Assembly (NCBI GenBank): GCA_030747075.1
Contig: JASLLL010000011.1
Coordinates: forward strand, 1 to 64,000
Reading direction: 5' to 3'
DNA length: 64,000 nt
Source: Gemmatimonadota bacterium
Lineage (GTDB): Bacteria > ARS69
In this document: one piece after another, positions 44,611 through 54,249 of the stretch
Layout of the letters: each line of letters starts with the position of its first letter
How positions within the stretch are numbered: the stretch's first letter is position 1
The notes under the pieces: generated by a model
Databases searched by the model: none
The model's input: the letters and a program-made list of their open reading frames with translations, nothing else
Told to the model about the DNA's origin: nothing
Program-made: the position numbers and the translations under genes

Positions 44611-45801
44611 TTGGATATCCGGCAGACCGCATCACTCGCAATCCGGGATTCCTGGGGCGAGCGGGAGTTCGCCCGATGGCTGGGCGAGGCTCTGGATGAC
44701 GAAAACACCGCGGGCGCGCGCCTGGAGGCGCTTGTGAAAGCACTGCTTCGTGCGGGGGCGCCGGGAGCGGCTGTGCGACTCACGGAGGCGGCCTTCGCGA
44801 AGGGGGGTGGTTTTCGTCCACAACTCTCCGGTGCGGCGGGCGACGCCGTGGCGAAGTCGCTGGAGTCGGAATGGGAGGCGTCGACCTCCGCGGAGGGGAG
44901 TGTCGGCGACTGGGCGCTCTGGGCCACGCGGGCGGCCGACCTTCGGCGGATGCTTCGCGGAGGGGTGGCCGCCGCGCCCGGTGGACCCGCGCCTTCCGGG
45001 GGTGCGCACCGCCCGAGGACGCTGGTTCGCCCGAGGGGCCGCGGCTCTTCCGGCGGGGCGGAGGTGGCTGTGGGGATCGGCGCGGACGCGGATGTTCTTC
45101 CCGACCCGCTGGACGAAGGCGCTCTGCAGGAGTTCTACCGGTCGCGCGCGCTGGAGCCGTTCCACCGGAATCTGGCGCTCTTCCTGGAAAAGCGCGGCCT
45201 GACGCGACGGGAACTGGCGCGTCGCATCGGCATCAGTGAATCGTATCTCTCACAAATGCTCTCCGGGCGCAGGAAGCCGAGCCTTCGGCACCTTGCCGCG
45301 ATGGCGCAGGCGCTGGACACCGCCCCGGGTCGGCTTCTGGGAGAGCGGGATCGCGCCGAACTGGAACCCGGAGACTCGGACACCTTTCGTCCGGGCAGGA
45401 TCACCCACCCGCACGAGGCGCTGGCCGAACACTTCGAAGTCCACTTTTACCCGGGGCCGGATGTCCCGACAGACGGGATTCTCGCACGCACGCACCTGGT
45501 GACGGCACCATCGCGAGGGCCGCAACTCTGGAGTCTGGACCACCGCTATCTTCTTCGCGACCACTCCGGGAGACTCCACATTTCGTCCGATGCGGGCCCA
45601 CTGGACGGCGGTTGCGCCCGGCGGTTTGCGCTTCTCGACGGGCGGCTTGTCCGGACCCCCCTTCGGCACCCCAGCGCAGAGGACCCGAAAGAGACGACGA
45701 CCGACGGAACCGTGCCGTTCCCGGAACCCGCCTTCACCTTCCTCGGGCGAATCCACGGCGCATGGCTTGGCCCTACGGCGCGAGGCGGGGATGCGCCTTG
45801 A
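44611..45801 (+). CDS. XRE-family transcriptional regulator with N-terminal extension
   Basis: The 396-aa protein has a TTG start with an ideal AAGGAGG 7 nt upstream. Residues 1-170 are helical and Ala/Glu-rich with no known family. A helix-turn-helix of the XRE (Cro/C1) type lies at about residues 185-240 (LTRRELARRIGISESYLSQM, then LSGRRKPSLRHLAAMAQALD). The C-terminal 130 residues (LAEHFEVHFYPGPDVPTDGI ... LGRIHGAWLG) are beta-rich and recall a degenerate S24/LexA fold without a visible catalytic pair. It lies 70 nt before the exopolysaccharide genes and could regulate them. TACAAT at 44522-44527 may be its -10. Confidence 0.85.
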   Translation: MDIRQTASLAIRDSWGEREFARWLGEALDDENTAGARLEALVKALLRAGAPGAAVRLTEAAFAKGGGFRPQLSGAAGDAVAKSLESEWEASTSAEGSVGDWALWATRAADLRRMLRGGVAAAPGGPAPSGGAHRPRTLVRPRGRGSSGGAEVAVGIGADADVLPDPLDEGALQEFYRSRALEPFHRNLALFLEKRGLTRRELARRIGISESYLSQMLSGRRKPSLRHLAAMAQALDTAPGRLLGERDRAELEPGDSDTFRPGRITHPHEALAEHFEVHFYPGPDVPTDGILARTHLVTAPSRGPQLWSLDHRYLLRDHSGRLHISSDAGPLDGGCARRFALLDGRLVRTPLRHPSAEDPKETTTDGTVPFPEPAFTFLGRIHGAWLGPTARGGDAP

Positions 45802-45827
45802 CACCGCGCGGAGGCGCCCCGGATATT
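45798..45827 (+). promoter_or_regulatory. possible promoter of the exopolysaccharide operon
   Basis: TTGACA (45798-45803), an 18-nt spacer and GATATT (45822-45827) overlap the end of the XRE gene and precede the exporter ATG by 44 nt. Confidence 0.5.
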
Positions 45828-45871
45828 GCCGCTCTTGTTGGCAAGACTCCGGAAAGGCAGGGTACGCGTCC

Positions 45872-47419
45872 ATGACCCGCGCGATTCTTCACGCTCTGGC
45901 GGTTGCCCTGCTTCTGGTCGCTCCCGCAGTCGCCACGGACATCCCCGACCCGACCCCGGTGCCGCCGCCCGCCGTGGAAGTGCGCGAGGGTGCCCTGTCC
46001 GGCCCGATCGACCCGGATGTCTACATGGTGGGTCCGGGCGACCTCTTCACGGTCACCATCCGCGCCGGAGAGGTGGTCTCGCTGGCAGCCGCCGTGACCC
46101 CGGAAGGGAACCTTGTCCTGCCGGGCATCGCGGTCGTTCCGGTGGCGGGCCTTTCGCTCACGGGGGCGCGCGCCGCGGCGCTCTCCCGCATCGGGGAACA
46201 GTATCGCGAGGCGGCGGTGAGCATTGCGTTGACCGGGCTTCGCCGGATTGAAGTGCATGTTCTCGGCGCGGTGGCCAACCCCGGTCCGCGCATCGGCACC
46301 GCACTCGATCGCGCGGGCAGGTTGGTGAACGCGGCGGGCGGTGTACTCGACGGCGGCAGCCGGCGCAACATTCGCATTACCCGGCCCGGTGGCGAGGAAC
46401 GCCGCGTGGACCTGGCGCGCTATGAGGCGCTGGGAGACCTGGATGTGAATCCCCCCATTCTCGACGGAGATGTCATCCTCGTTCCCTTCGCCAAGGGACA
46501 GGTGTCCATTCACGGGTCGGTCGAAGAGCCGAACGCGTATGAGTTTGTCCCGGGTGAAACCGTCGAGGGGCTTGTCGGTCTCGCGGGTGGCGTGTCCCGG
46601 GAAGTGCGGGCGGATTCGATTGAGGTCCGGAGCTTTCTGGACGGAACACGCACGCGATCGGAACTTCTCCCGTGGGCGCAGGGGTTTGCGCGAACCCTGA
46701 GCGAGGGCGACCAGGTCTACATCCGGTTCCGGCCGGACTGGCACGAGACCCGCAATGTCGAACTGGAGGGCGAGTTTCTGTCGCCCGGGCTTTACGGAAT
46801 CAACGAGGGCACCGACCTGCTCTCGGATGTTCTCCGTCGCTCCGGCGGCTTCACGCCGGAAGCCTCTCTTCACGACGCCACGGTGGTGCGCATTGCCAGG
46901 AGCGACATCGTCGACGCGGAGTACGAACGCCTCAAGCAGGTTCCCATCGAGGAGATGACAGAACTGGAGTACGCGTACTTCAAGACGAAGTCACGCCAAC
47001 GGCCGGGCCTTCTCGTGGTGGACATGGAACAACTGCTGGCGGGAGACAAGGGAGAGGACATTCTCCTTCGCGACGGAGACCGCGTCGCGATTCCCCGCAA
47101 GACGGAGACGATCGAGGTCGCCGGCCAGGTGGCTCGCCCTGGACGCGTGACATGGGTGAAGAGCAAGCCGCTGGCGTGGTATGTGAACCGCGCGGGAGGG
47201 TATTCCTCCAGCGCGCGCCGGAGCCGGATCCGCGTGATTCGCGGAGCCACGGGAGAATGGGTCCCGTCCCGGAAGGCGGGGGAACTGCTGCCCGGCGATG
47301 TCATCTGGGTACCCGAGAAGCCGGAGCGGGACTGGTGGAAGACCGCGCAGGAAACGGTCCGCTTTGCCGCGTCGGTGGCGACCGTGTATCTCGTCATCCA
47401 TCAAGCCACCGGCAACTAG
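45872..47419 (+). CDS. polysaccharide export protein with SLBB domains (Wza-like)
   Basis: The 515-aa protein has a signal peptide (LHALAVALLLVAPAVAT) and a polysaccharide-export domain (YMVGPGDLFTVTIRAGE, LTPEGNLVLPG-like region). Repeated SLBB domains follow (VHVLGAVANPGP, VSIHGSVEEPNAYEF, VELEGEFLSPGLYGI, IEVAGQVARPGRV). A hydrophobic segment near the C-terminus (FAASVATVYLVIH) may be the outer-membrane helix. There is no lipobox, unlike E. coli Wza. It would form the exit channel for the product of this cluster. ATG 45872 precedes the Wzz gene by 9 nt. Confidence 0.9.
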   Translation: MTRAILHALAVALLLVAPAVATDIPDPTPVPPPAVEVREGALSGPIDPDVYMVGPGDLFTVTIRAGEVVSLAAAVTPEGNLVLPGIAVVPVAGLSLTGARAAALSRIGEQYREAAVSIALTGLRRIEVHVLGAVANPGPRIGTALDRAGRLVNAAGGVLDGGSRRNIRITRPGGEERRVDLARYEALGDLDVNPPILDGDVILVPFAKGQVSIHGSVEEPNAYEFVPGETVEGLVGLAGGVSREVRADSIEVRSFLDGTRTRSELLPWAQGFARTLSEGDQVYIRFRPDWHETRNVELEGEFLSPGLYGINEGTDLLSDVLRRSGGFTPEASLHDATVVRIARSDIVDAEYERLKQVPIEEMTELEYAYFKTKSRQRPGLLVVDMEQLLAGDKGEDILLRDGDRVAIPRKTETIEVAGQVARPGRVTWVKSKPLAWYVNRAGGYSSSARRSRIRVIRGATGEWVPSRKAGELLPGDVIWVPEKPERDWWKTAQETVRFAASVATVYLVIHQATGN

Positions 47420-47428
47420 GAGGGCGCA

Positions 47429-48643
47429 GTGGATCAGGAATCCCTCGGCTCGGTGCTCTTCGCGTGGCGGCGGTTTGTCTGTGCGGTGACGGCGGTTGCG
47501 GCGGTCGTGTCTGTGGTGGTGAGTCTTCTCCTGCCGCGATGGTATGAAGCGACCGCAACCTGCATGCCGCCCGAGAAGGGCTCGCCCGGCGGGTCGCTGA
47601 TGATGGGCCTGTTGGATCAGTTCGGCGGCGGGATGGCGTCGCGAAGCCTGCTGTCGAGAACCCCGGAGACAGACATCGCGCTGGGTGTGTTGAAGAGCCG
47701 CAGCGTGCGCGCGAAGGTTGTCGACCGCTTCGACCTGACAGAGGTCTACGGGTCCCGAACGCCGCAGCACGCCACGGAGAAACTCGGCAAGCACATCACG
47801 GTACGCACCACGGCAGAGGGGATGCTCGAGGTTCGCGTGGAGGACAGGGACGGGCAACGCGCCGCGGACATGGCGAACCTGTTCTTGGAACTGCTCGATC
47901 AGCACAATCGCCGGGCCAGCGTGGAAGACGCCCGCCGAACGCGGGAGTTTGTGGAGGGCTGTCTCGCGGAGAGCCGGACGCGACTGGAGGCCGCTTCCTC
48001 CGACCTTCGCGCGTTTCAGGAAGAGCACGGCGCGATCGCGCTGGCGGAACAGACACGGGTCACCGTCGAGGCCATCGCGGAACTTCAGGCGCAGCAGGCC
48101 CAACTGGAGATCACCCGGGGAGTCTTGTCCGACCATGCGCTTCCCGGGGAGATGCGCGTGGAAGAAGTGGACGCACGCCTCCGCGAGGTCGCCCGGCAGA
48201 GGAACGCCCTGGAGGGCACGGGCGCGCAAGATCACGGCGCGTCCGGCGCACTGCTTCCGTTGTCCGGCATCCCGGCCATTGGGGCGCGGTTTGCGGACCT
48301 GACCCGGGAGGCGATGGTTCGCGAGAAGGTCTACGCCTTTCTCACGACACAACTGGAGGAAGCGCGCATTCAGGAGGCGCGGGACCTCCGAACCGTGGAC
48401 ATTCTCGACGAAGCCATTCCTCCCGTCAAAAGGGCCAGACCCCGACGGAGCCTGATCGTGGTACTGACCTGCGTGCTGGCCCTGCTGGGCACCATGGGGG
48501 TGGCGCTGGTCACGGAAACGGCCCGAACCCAACTGGCCGGAGGCCCCATGGAGGACCTTCTTCCCGTCAAGGCGCTTCTGTCATTCCGGTCGTGGGCGGT
48601 CGGGGGTGCGGGCGACCCGCCCTCGGGGTCGCCGCAATCGTGA
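47429..48643 (+). CDS. Wzz-type polysaccharide chain-length/co-polymerase protein
   Basis: The 404-aa product has two transmembrane helices flanking a periplasmic helical domain: VCAVTAVAAVVSVVVSLLLP near residue 20 and LIVVLTCVLALLGTMGVALV near residue 355. The coiled middle part (AAFAEEQ... EAIAELQAQQAQLEI) is typical. It lacks a C-terminal tyrosine kinase. GTG 47429 follows AGGAGG. It controls chain length and connects with the SLBB exporter. It overlaps the sulfotransferase gene by 4 nt (GTGA). Confidence 0.88.
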   Translation: MDQESLGSVLFAWRRFVCAVTAVAAVVSVVVSLLLPRWYEATATCMPPEKGSPGGSLMMGLLDQFGGGMASRSLLSRTPETDIALGVLKSRSVRAKVVDRFDLTEVYGSRTPQHATEKLGKHITVRTTAEGMLEVRVEDRDGQRAADMANLFLELLDQHNRRASVEDARRTREFVEGCLAESRTRLEAASSDLRAFQEEHGAIALAEQTRVTVEAIAELQAQQAQLEITRGVLSDHALPGEMRVEEVDARLREVARQRNALEGTGAQDHGASGALLPLSGIPAIGARFADLTREAMVREKVYAFLTTQLEEARIQEARDLRTVDILDEAIPPVKRARPRRSLIVVLTCVLALLGTMGVALVTETARTQLAGGPMEDLLPVKALLSFRSWAVGGAGDPPSGSPQS

Positions 48644-49533
48644 TCGACGAGGACGGCTGGCCGAACCTCTTTATTGTCGGAGCGGCGCGTTCGGGAACGA
48701 CCTCTTTGCACAGGCACCTGGCCGGGCACCCGGAAGTTCACATGTCGGAACCGAAGGAACCGCACTTCTTCTCCGATGCCGGAACAGACCCGCGCGGACT
48801 GGTGCTCCGGGTGACGGACCCTGTCGCGTACCGCCGCCTCTTCGCGGGGGCGAACGGCAAGACCATTGTCGGAGAGTCCAGCACTTCCTATGCGTGGGAT
48901 CCCAACGCCCCGCGCCGGATTCACCGGAAATCCCCCGACGCGAAGATCATCCTCATCGCGAGAAACCCGATTGAGCGGGCGTTCTCACACTACCTGATGG
49001 GGGTTCGGGAAGGCCTGGAGAGCGGTAGTTTTTCAGAAGCCCTCGCGCGGGATGAACGCCGCACGGAAAAGGGGTGGGGCGTCTCCCGGCTCTATGTGGA
49101 ACTGGGGATGTACTGCGATGCCGTGATTCGTTTTCGCGAGACATTCGGAGAGGATCGCGTTCGGGTCCTCGTGTTCGAGGAGATGACGCGGGATACGGAA
49201 CAGACCCTGCGCGAAGTCTGTGAGTTCCTCGGGATTGACCCCGGCGGGGTGAGCGCGGAAGGGTTGGACACGGCACACAATGCTTATGGCGCACCCAGGA
49301 ACCGGGCGTTCGCCCGCCTGCTGGGGAGTTCGCGATGGGTGGGGCTTCGACGGAGGTTGCCGTCCCGCGTGAGGAAGTTCTTTCGGTATCGGCTGCTCTT
49401 GCGCACGGGAGGCAAGCCGTCTCCGGACCCGGCCGCCCGGAAACTGCTCCGCGACAAGTACCTTCCGGAGGTTCGACGATTAGAGGAGGTCCTTGGACGC
49501 TCCATGCCCTGGCCCGACTTTTCCGGAGGCTGA
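48640..49533 (+). CDS. sulfotransferase family protein
   Basis: The 297-aa enzyme has the PAPS-binding 5'-phosphosulfate loop LFIVGAARSGTTSLHRHLA, the substrate strand MSEPKEPHFF and the 3'-phosphate motif ILIARNPIERAFSHYLMGVR. This is the P-loop sulfotransferase fold (PF00685 type). In this cluster it probably transfers sulfate to a saccharide or lipid, implying a sulfated polymer. GTG 48640 overlaps the Wzz stop, so translation is coupled. No PAPS synthesis genes are in the window. Confidence 0.88.
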   Translation: MIDEDGWPNLFIVGAARSGTTSLHRHLAGHPEVHMSEPKEPHFFSDAGTDPRGLVLRVTDPVAYRRLFAGANGKTIVGESSTSYAWDPNAPRRIHRKSPDAKIILIARNPIERAFSHYLMGVREGLESGSFSEALARDERRTEKGWGVSRLYVELGMYCDAVIRFRETFGEDRVRVLVFEEMTRDTEQTLREVCEFLGIDPGGVSAEGLDTAHNAYGAPRNRAFARLLGSSRWVGLRRRLPSRVRKFFRYRLLLRTGGKPSPDPAARKLLRDKYLPEVRRLEEVLGRSMPWPDFSGG

Positions 49534-49539
49534 TTCGAA

Positions 49540-50937
49540 ATGACCGGCGAACGAATGTTGTCGGGGGCCGCCGGGCGAGGCGTGATCGCCGCAACGCTGA
49601 TGGCGGCGCTGGCCACCAGCGTCGCTTTCTTTCCGGCCAAGACGGCGTTTCTGGTTCTCACGCTTGCGATGTCCGGCGCACTGATCTGGAAAGTCGGCCT
49701 TCGCCGGGGCGCGTGGCTGCTTGCGTTGATCACGATTCCGCTCAGGCAACCGCTGGGTTCGGATGTGCTGGGGACGATCACCCTCTACTACGGCGATGTT
49801 CTGCTCTTCACGCTTCTCGGGGCGACTCTCTGGCGGGAAGGCCTGTCCGGCTTCCTGCGAAGCACGACACTTCGCATCGGCCTTGCGATTCTCGCGATCA
49901 GCACGGCGGGGCTCTACGGAGCGCCGCAACCCATTCACGGACTGGAGACGGTCCACCGCATGGCGGCGCAACTTGCGGTCTTCGTGATTGCGAAGAGCGA
50001 GATTCGTACGGCAGGGGACGCCAGGCAATCGCTGCTGGCGTTTCTCGGCGGGCTGTCCGTCGCCATGACCTACGGGCTCTATCAGGCCTCGCTGCCGGTG
50101 ACGCCGGGGGCGTATGTGGGGTGGGCGACCGCGCACGCCGCCTACGATGCCGGGACCGGCGACATGAAGCTCCGCATCTTCTCCACCTACGATCACGCGC
50201 TTCACTTTTCGCATGCGCTGTCCGTGGGGTTCGGGCTGGCGCTCGGGCTTCTGTCCGGTCGACAGGGAGTCTGGGGGCGCGTGTTCCTGGGCGCGGTTGT
50301 GGTGGCCGCGGCCACATGCAACCAGCACACCTACTCCGTGGGCGGCGCCGTGGCCGTCGGGTCGACGGTGGCGGTCTGGAGCGTGCTGGGTTCGCGCCGC
50401 CGCCTTCTGGTGATCCTGCCCGCACTGGTGCTCGTCTGGACGGTGTCCGCGCCGGACGCTCTCTACCGGCGACTCGACCAGGTGTTCAGCGGGAAGTCCA
50501 CTTCCGCCATGGCCCGGATCATCACCTACCACCAGGTGGCGGAGGTGGTTCGGGACCACCCGGTTCGCGGAGTGGGATGGGGGGGGATTTCGCGAAGTCT
50601 GGATCAGGATTACCGCACCTCCCACGCTCGAAGTGTCGCGCTGACCGCGGAGAACCTCTTTCTTCAGCGCGCGCTGGCCATGGGCGTGCCCGGGCTTGCG
50701 CTGATGGTGGCACTCTTTGTGCTCTTCGCGAGGAATGTGGCGAAGGGTCGGCCACCGCCGGGGAGGTCGCGCCCGGAAGAATGGCCGAGAGCCGCGCTGA
50801 TACTGGGCGGCACGGCGTTTCTTGTGCAGGGGATGGTCATTCCCGTGGGTGACGAGAGCAGCAACTACCTCCTGTGGTTTCTTCTCGCGATGGCGGAGCG
50901 AATGCACGAAGCCACGACAACCTCCGGGGGTGCGTGA
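49540..50937 (+). CDS. O-antigen ligase/polymerase-like membrane protein (Wzy/WaaL family)
   Basis: The 465-aa protein has about 10-11 hydrophobic segments, for example AATLMAALATSVAFF, AWLLALITIPL, LLVILPALVLVWTVSA and GLALMVALFVLFA. The large loop near residues 315-385 contains ARIITYHQVAEVVRDHPVRG and GVGWGGI, in the position of the Wzy_C motif. It would polymerise or ligate the saccharide made by this cluster. Its gene ends in GTGA, overlapping the next glycosyltransferase. Confidence 0.82.
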   Translation: MTGERMLSGAAGRGVIAATLMAALATSVAFFPAKTAFLVLTLAMSGALIWKVGLRRGAWLLALITIPLRQPLGSDVLGTITLYYGDVLLFTLLGATLWREGLSGFLRSTTLRIGLAILAISTAGLYGAPQPIHGLETVHRMAAQLAVFVIAKSEIRTAGDARQSLLAFLGGLSVAMTYGLYQASLPVTPGAYVGWATAHAAYDAGTGDMKLRIFSTYDHALHFSHALSVGFGLALGLLSGRQGVWGRVFLGAVVVAAATCNQHTYSVGGAVAVGSTVAVWSVLGSRRRLLVILPALVLVWTVSAPDALYRRLDQVFSGKSTSAMARIITYHQVAEVVRDHPVRGVGWGGISRSLDQDYRTSHARSVALTAENLFLQRALAMGVPGLALMVALFVLFARNVAKGRPPPGRSRPEEWPRAALILGGTAFLVQGMVIPVGDESSNYLLWFLLAMAERMHEATTTSGGA

Positions 50938-51917
50938 CGGTCTCGCTGATTCTGGTGAACTACAACGGCGGATCGGAACTCGCCGGGCACCTGGAGCGCC
51001 TCGCGAGAGGTCCGTGCGCGGAGGAGTCCGAGATTCTCGTGGTCGACAACGGGTCGGACGACGGCAGCGGACAGCTTGCCGCCCAGCGTCGGATTCCGGG
51101 TGTGCGTGTGCTCATCGAGCGAGAGAATCGCGGGTACGCGGCCGGAGTGAACCGGGGTCTCCGCGAAGCCACGGGCGATGTCTTTGTCATCCTGAACCCG
51201 GATGTGGTTCCCGGGGAGGGGGCGGTTGCCCGGCTGGCTTCGGCAGCCCGCAGCCACCCGGAGTACTTCCTCTTGGGCGGCACCATTGTGGACAGAAGCG
51301 GCGCGGTGAATCGCTGCAGCGCGCGTCGCCGCCCGGAGGTTCGGGACATTCTGCGGGAGGGGTTCTTTCTCCCGCGCAGGAGGAGCGCGGAAGTCCGCCG
51401 CGTGATCGCCGGGGAGAGCGGCGTGATCTCGACGGACCTGGTCTCGGGGGCGGCCATGGCCGTTCTTCGCACGAACCTCGTCGCGCTCGGTCCCATGGAC
51501 GAGGACTACTTTCTCTACCAGGAAGATGTGGAGTGGTGCGACCGTGCGCGGGCGACGGGGGGGCGCGTGGGGGTGGTGCCGGATGCGCGGTTCGCTCACG
51601 AAGGGGGGGCGTCCACCCGCCAGAATGAGGCGGCACCCTTTGCCGCCCGGGTGCTGTCCGACTACCAGTACTTCATCGAATCTCGCGGAGTGCCGGAGAG
51701 TCGGTTGCGCTTTCGGTGGCTGTGGCGACTGGGCTTTCGCGCGCACCTCTACCGCGCCGACGCGAAGTTCGGCATTCTGGGCGGCCGCGGGAACTCTCCG
51801 GAGCGCGCCCGGATCTACCGGGACCTTCGCGACGCACTGCGGGGCTTTCGCTGGTCGACAGTGGAGGGCGCGCAGAACGCCCATCCGGATCGCCTTCGAA
51901 GCGGGGTCACGGAATGA
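50934..51917 (+). CDS. GT2 family glycosyltransferase
   Basis: The 327-aa enzyme has the GT-A fold: VSLILVNYNGGSELAGHL, VVDNGSDDGSGQLA, ENRGYAAGVNRGL and the DXD-like VILNPDVVPGE, then MDEDYFLYQEDVEWCDRA. The pattern is of rhamnosyltransferase-like GT2 enzymes. GTG 50934 overlaps the polymerase stop by 4 nt. The next gene starts within its stop (ATGA). Confidence 0.9.
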   Translation: MTVSLILVNYNGGSELAGHLERLARGPCAEESEILVVDNGSDDGSGQLAAQRRIPGVRVLIERENRGYAAGVNRGLREATGDVFVILNPDVVPGEGAVARLASAARSHPEYFLLGGTIVDRSGAVNRCSARRRPEVRDILREGFFLPRRRSAEVRRVIAGESGVISTDLVSGAAMAVLRTNLVALGPMDEDYFLYQEDVEWCDRARATGGRVGVVPDARFAHEGGASTRQNEAAPFAARVLSDYQYFIESRGVPESRLRFRWLWRLGFRAHLYRADAKFGILGGRGNSPERARIYRDLRDALRGFRWSTVEGAQNAHPDRLRSGVTE

Positions 51918-53017
51918 TCCGTCGAATCGCACTTCTCGGGTCGGCGGGCTCGGTCCATGTCGTTCGCTGGGCGAACGCGCTGGCCTCGCGCGGGCGGGAG
52001 ATCCACCTGATCAGCATGCATCCGCCTTCTCCGTCCCTGCGCCCGGAAGTCCACATACATCCCCTTCCCGTGCCTGCGCCCGCCGGATATGTGCTGAACG
52101 CGCGAAGCGTCCGCGCGGCCCTCCGGACGATCAGGCCGGAAGTCCTGAACACGCACTTCGCCAGCGGATACGGAACACTGGGGAGGTTGTCGCGCTTTCA
52201 CCCGCACGCCCTGTCTGTGTGGGGCAGCGACATCGAGTACTTCCCGAACCGGTCCCGGATTCACCGCCGGATCCTGTGCGCCAACCTGGCCTCGGCCGAC
52301 CGGATCTTCGCGACCAGCCAGGCACTCTTGCGCGGCGTTCGCGATCTTGCCCCCGGGGTTCCCGCAACGCAGACCCCCTTCGGCGTGGATGTGGGTCGTT
52401 TCTCGCCACGCACCAAAGCGGAGCCGGGCGGGAGCGTCACGGTGGGGACGGTGCGATCGCTCAAGCCGGTCTACGGGATTGACCTGCTGCTCCGGGGATT
52501 TGCGCGGGCCGTGGAGACTCTTCGCCGGACACGAGATCCGGCCGGAGACCGCATGCGGCTTCGGGTCGTGGGGGGCGGACCGGAAGCGGCGGCGCTTCAA
52601 TCGCTGGCGCGGGAACTGGGCATCTCTGACCGAACGGAGTTTCGGGGGCGCATCTCCCACGATCGGATTCCGGAGGAACTGCACGGCTTCGATGTGTTCG
52701 TGGCGCCGAGCCGTCGCGAAGGCCTGGGCGTTGCGGTTCTGGAGGCCGCGGCGTGCGGGGTTCCCGTGGTCGCCTCGCGGGTGGGGGGGCTTCCGGAAAC
52801 GGTCGATGACGGCCGGTCCGGCATCCTCCTTGAACCGGAAGATGTGGACGCGCTCGCCACCGCCCTCATTCAGCTCTGCACGGACGCGGGCCTGCGTGCC
52901 CGCATGGGTCGCCATGGGCGCGAATGGGTGCTCGACCGGTTTGCCTGGGAAGACTGCATCTCCACCATGGAAGACGCGCTGGAACTCGTCGGGCGTTCAC
53001 ACGGAGAGGGCGAGTGA
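51914..53017 (+). CDS. GT4 family glycosyltransferase
   Basis: The 367-aa GT-B enzyme has an N-terminal Rossmann part (IALLGSAGSVHVVRWANALA) and the GT4 C-terminal motif SRREGLGVAVLEAAACGVPV with GGLPETV. It starts at ATG 51914 overlapping the GT2 stop. The donor and acceptor sugars cannot be deduced. It overlaps the following GT4 gene by GTGA. Confidence 0.92.
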   Translation: MIRRIALLGSAGSVHVVRWANALASRGREIHLISMHPPSPSLRPEVHIHPLPVPAPAGYVLNARSVRAALRTIRPEVLNTHFASGYGTLGRLSRFHPHALSVWGSDIEYFPNRSRIHRRILCANLASADRIFATSQALLRGVRDLAPGVPATQTPFGVDVGRFSPRTKAEPGGSVTVGTVRSLKPVYGIDLLLRGFARAVETLRRTRDPAGDRMRLRVVGGGPEAAALQSLARELGISDRTEFRGRISHDRIPEELHGFDVFVAPSRREGLGVAVLEAAACGVPVVASRVGGLPETVDDGRSGILLEPEDVDALATALIQLCTDAGLRARMGRHGREWVLDRFAWEDCISTMEDALELVGRSHGEGE

Positions 53018-54249
53018 GGATTCTCTACATCTCCCAGTACTTCCCGCCCGAAGTGGGCGCGACCCAGTCCCGGGCACACGCCATGGCGCGCGGGTTGGTA
53101 CAGGCCGGACACAGGGTCACCATGTTGACCGAGTTTCCCAACCACCCGACCGGAGTCATTCCGCCCGGGTATCGCGGCAAGCTCTTCGAGAGGGACACGC
53201 TGGACGGAATCGACATCCTGCGCGTGCGGGTTCTCGCGTCGCCCCGCCCGGGTTTTGTCCGCAGGATGTTGTTCTACCTGAGCTTCATGGTGATGGCGGC
53301 CTTTGCGGGTGTGGCCGTGGCGCGCGGCCGGTTCGATGTCGTCTATGTCACCTCCCCGCCACTCTTCGCGGGGGCGTCCGCGCTGGTCGTTCGCGCCCTA
53401 CGCCGCATCCCGATGGTGATGGAGGTGCGCGACCTGTGGCCCGAGTCGGCGGTGCAGTTGGGAGAACTGCGCGAAGGGTTCGCGTGCCGGATGGCGGAGC
53501 GACTCGAAGCGGCGTGCTATCGACACTCCCGGCGGGTGGTGGCGGTCACGGAGGGAATCCGGACGGCTCTGCAGGAAAAGGGCGTGCCGGACGCGCGGAT
53601 CATCAGCATCCCGAATGGCGCGGACACGGACCTCTTCCGTCCGCACTCCCGGGCGAAGCGCCGCGAGGAGTGTCCGCTCGATCTGGAACCGGACGACTTT
53701 GCGGTTGTCTACACCGGGTTGCACGGCCTGGCCCACGGGCTGGAGACGATCCAGGACGCGGCGGAGATCCTGCGGGAGGAACGCACGATCCGCTTTGTGT
53801 TCGTGGGAAGCGGCCCCCGAAAGGCCGCGCTGGTGGAGAGGGCGCGGGGGCGCGGGTTGGATCAGGTCTCGTTTTTCGACGAAGTGCCGGAAGCCGACCT
53901 TCCGCACATTCTTGCGCGTGCGGATGTGGGGATCGACACGCGAAGAAAGCTTGGAATCACAACCGGAACCCTCCCGGCGAAGATGTTCAACTACATGGCG
54001 TGCGAGTGCCCGGTGCTTCTGGCCATCGAGGGCGAAGCGGCGGAGATGCTTGCCGGAGCCCGTGCGGGAGTCGCGGTGCCCCCCGAAGATCCGGAGGCGC
54101 TGGCCGGAGCGATCCTTCGACTTCGCTCGGATGCCGAGCGAAGGGTCCGTCTGGGGAAGAACGGCCGGGAGTTCGTGTTGAAGCACCACTCCCGTTCGGC
54201 CCTCGCCCGGAAACTGGAGTCGGTGTTGCGAGAGGAAACGGGTTTCTGA
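53014..54249 (+). CDS. GT4 family glycosyltransferase (WbuB-like)
   Basis: The 411-aa protein begins RILYISQYFPPEVGATQSRA with GTEFPNHPTG-like TMLTEFPNHPTGV, the N-terminal pattern of WbuB-type fucosamine transferases. It has a single hydrophobic segment (FYLSFMVMAAFAGVAVA) and the C-terminal TLPAKMFNYMACECPVLLAI. GTG 53014 overlaps the upstream stop by 4 nt; GGAGAGGG precedes it. It ends the polysaccharide operon. Confidence 0.9.
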   Translation: MRILYISQYFPPEVGATQSRAHAMARGLVQAGHRVTMLTEFPNHPTGVIPPGYRGKLFERDTLDGIDILRVRVLASPRPGFVRRMLFYLSFMVMAAFAGVAVARGRFDVVYVTSPPLFAGASALVVRALRRIPMVMEVRDLWPESAVQLGELREGFACRMAERLEAACYRHSRRVVAVTEGIRTALQEKGVPDARIISIPNGADTDLFRPHSRAKRREECPLDLEPDDFAVVYTGLHGLAHGLETIQDAAEILREERTIRFVFVGSGPRKAALVERARGRGLDQVSFFDEVPEADLPHILARADVGIDTRRKLGITTGTLPAKMFNYMACECPVLLAIEGEAAEMLAGARAGVAVPPEDPEALAGAILRLRSDAERRVRLGKNGREFVLKHHSRSALARKLESVLREETGF

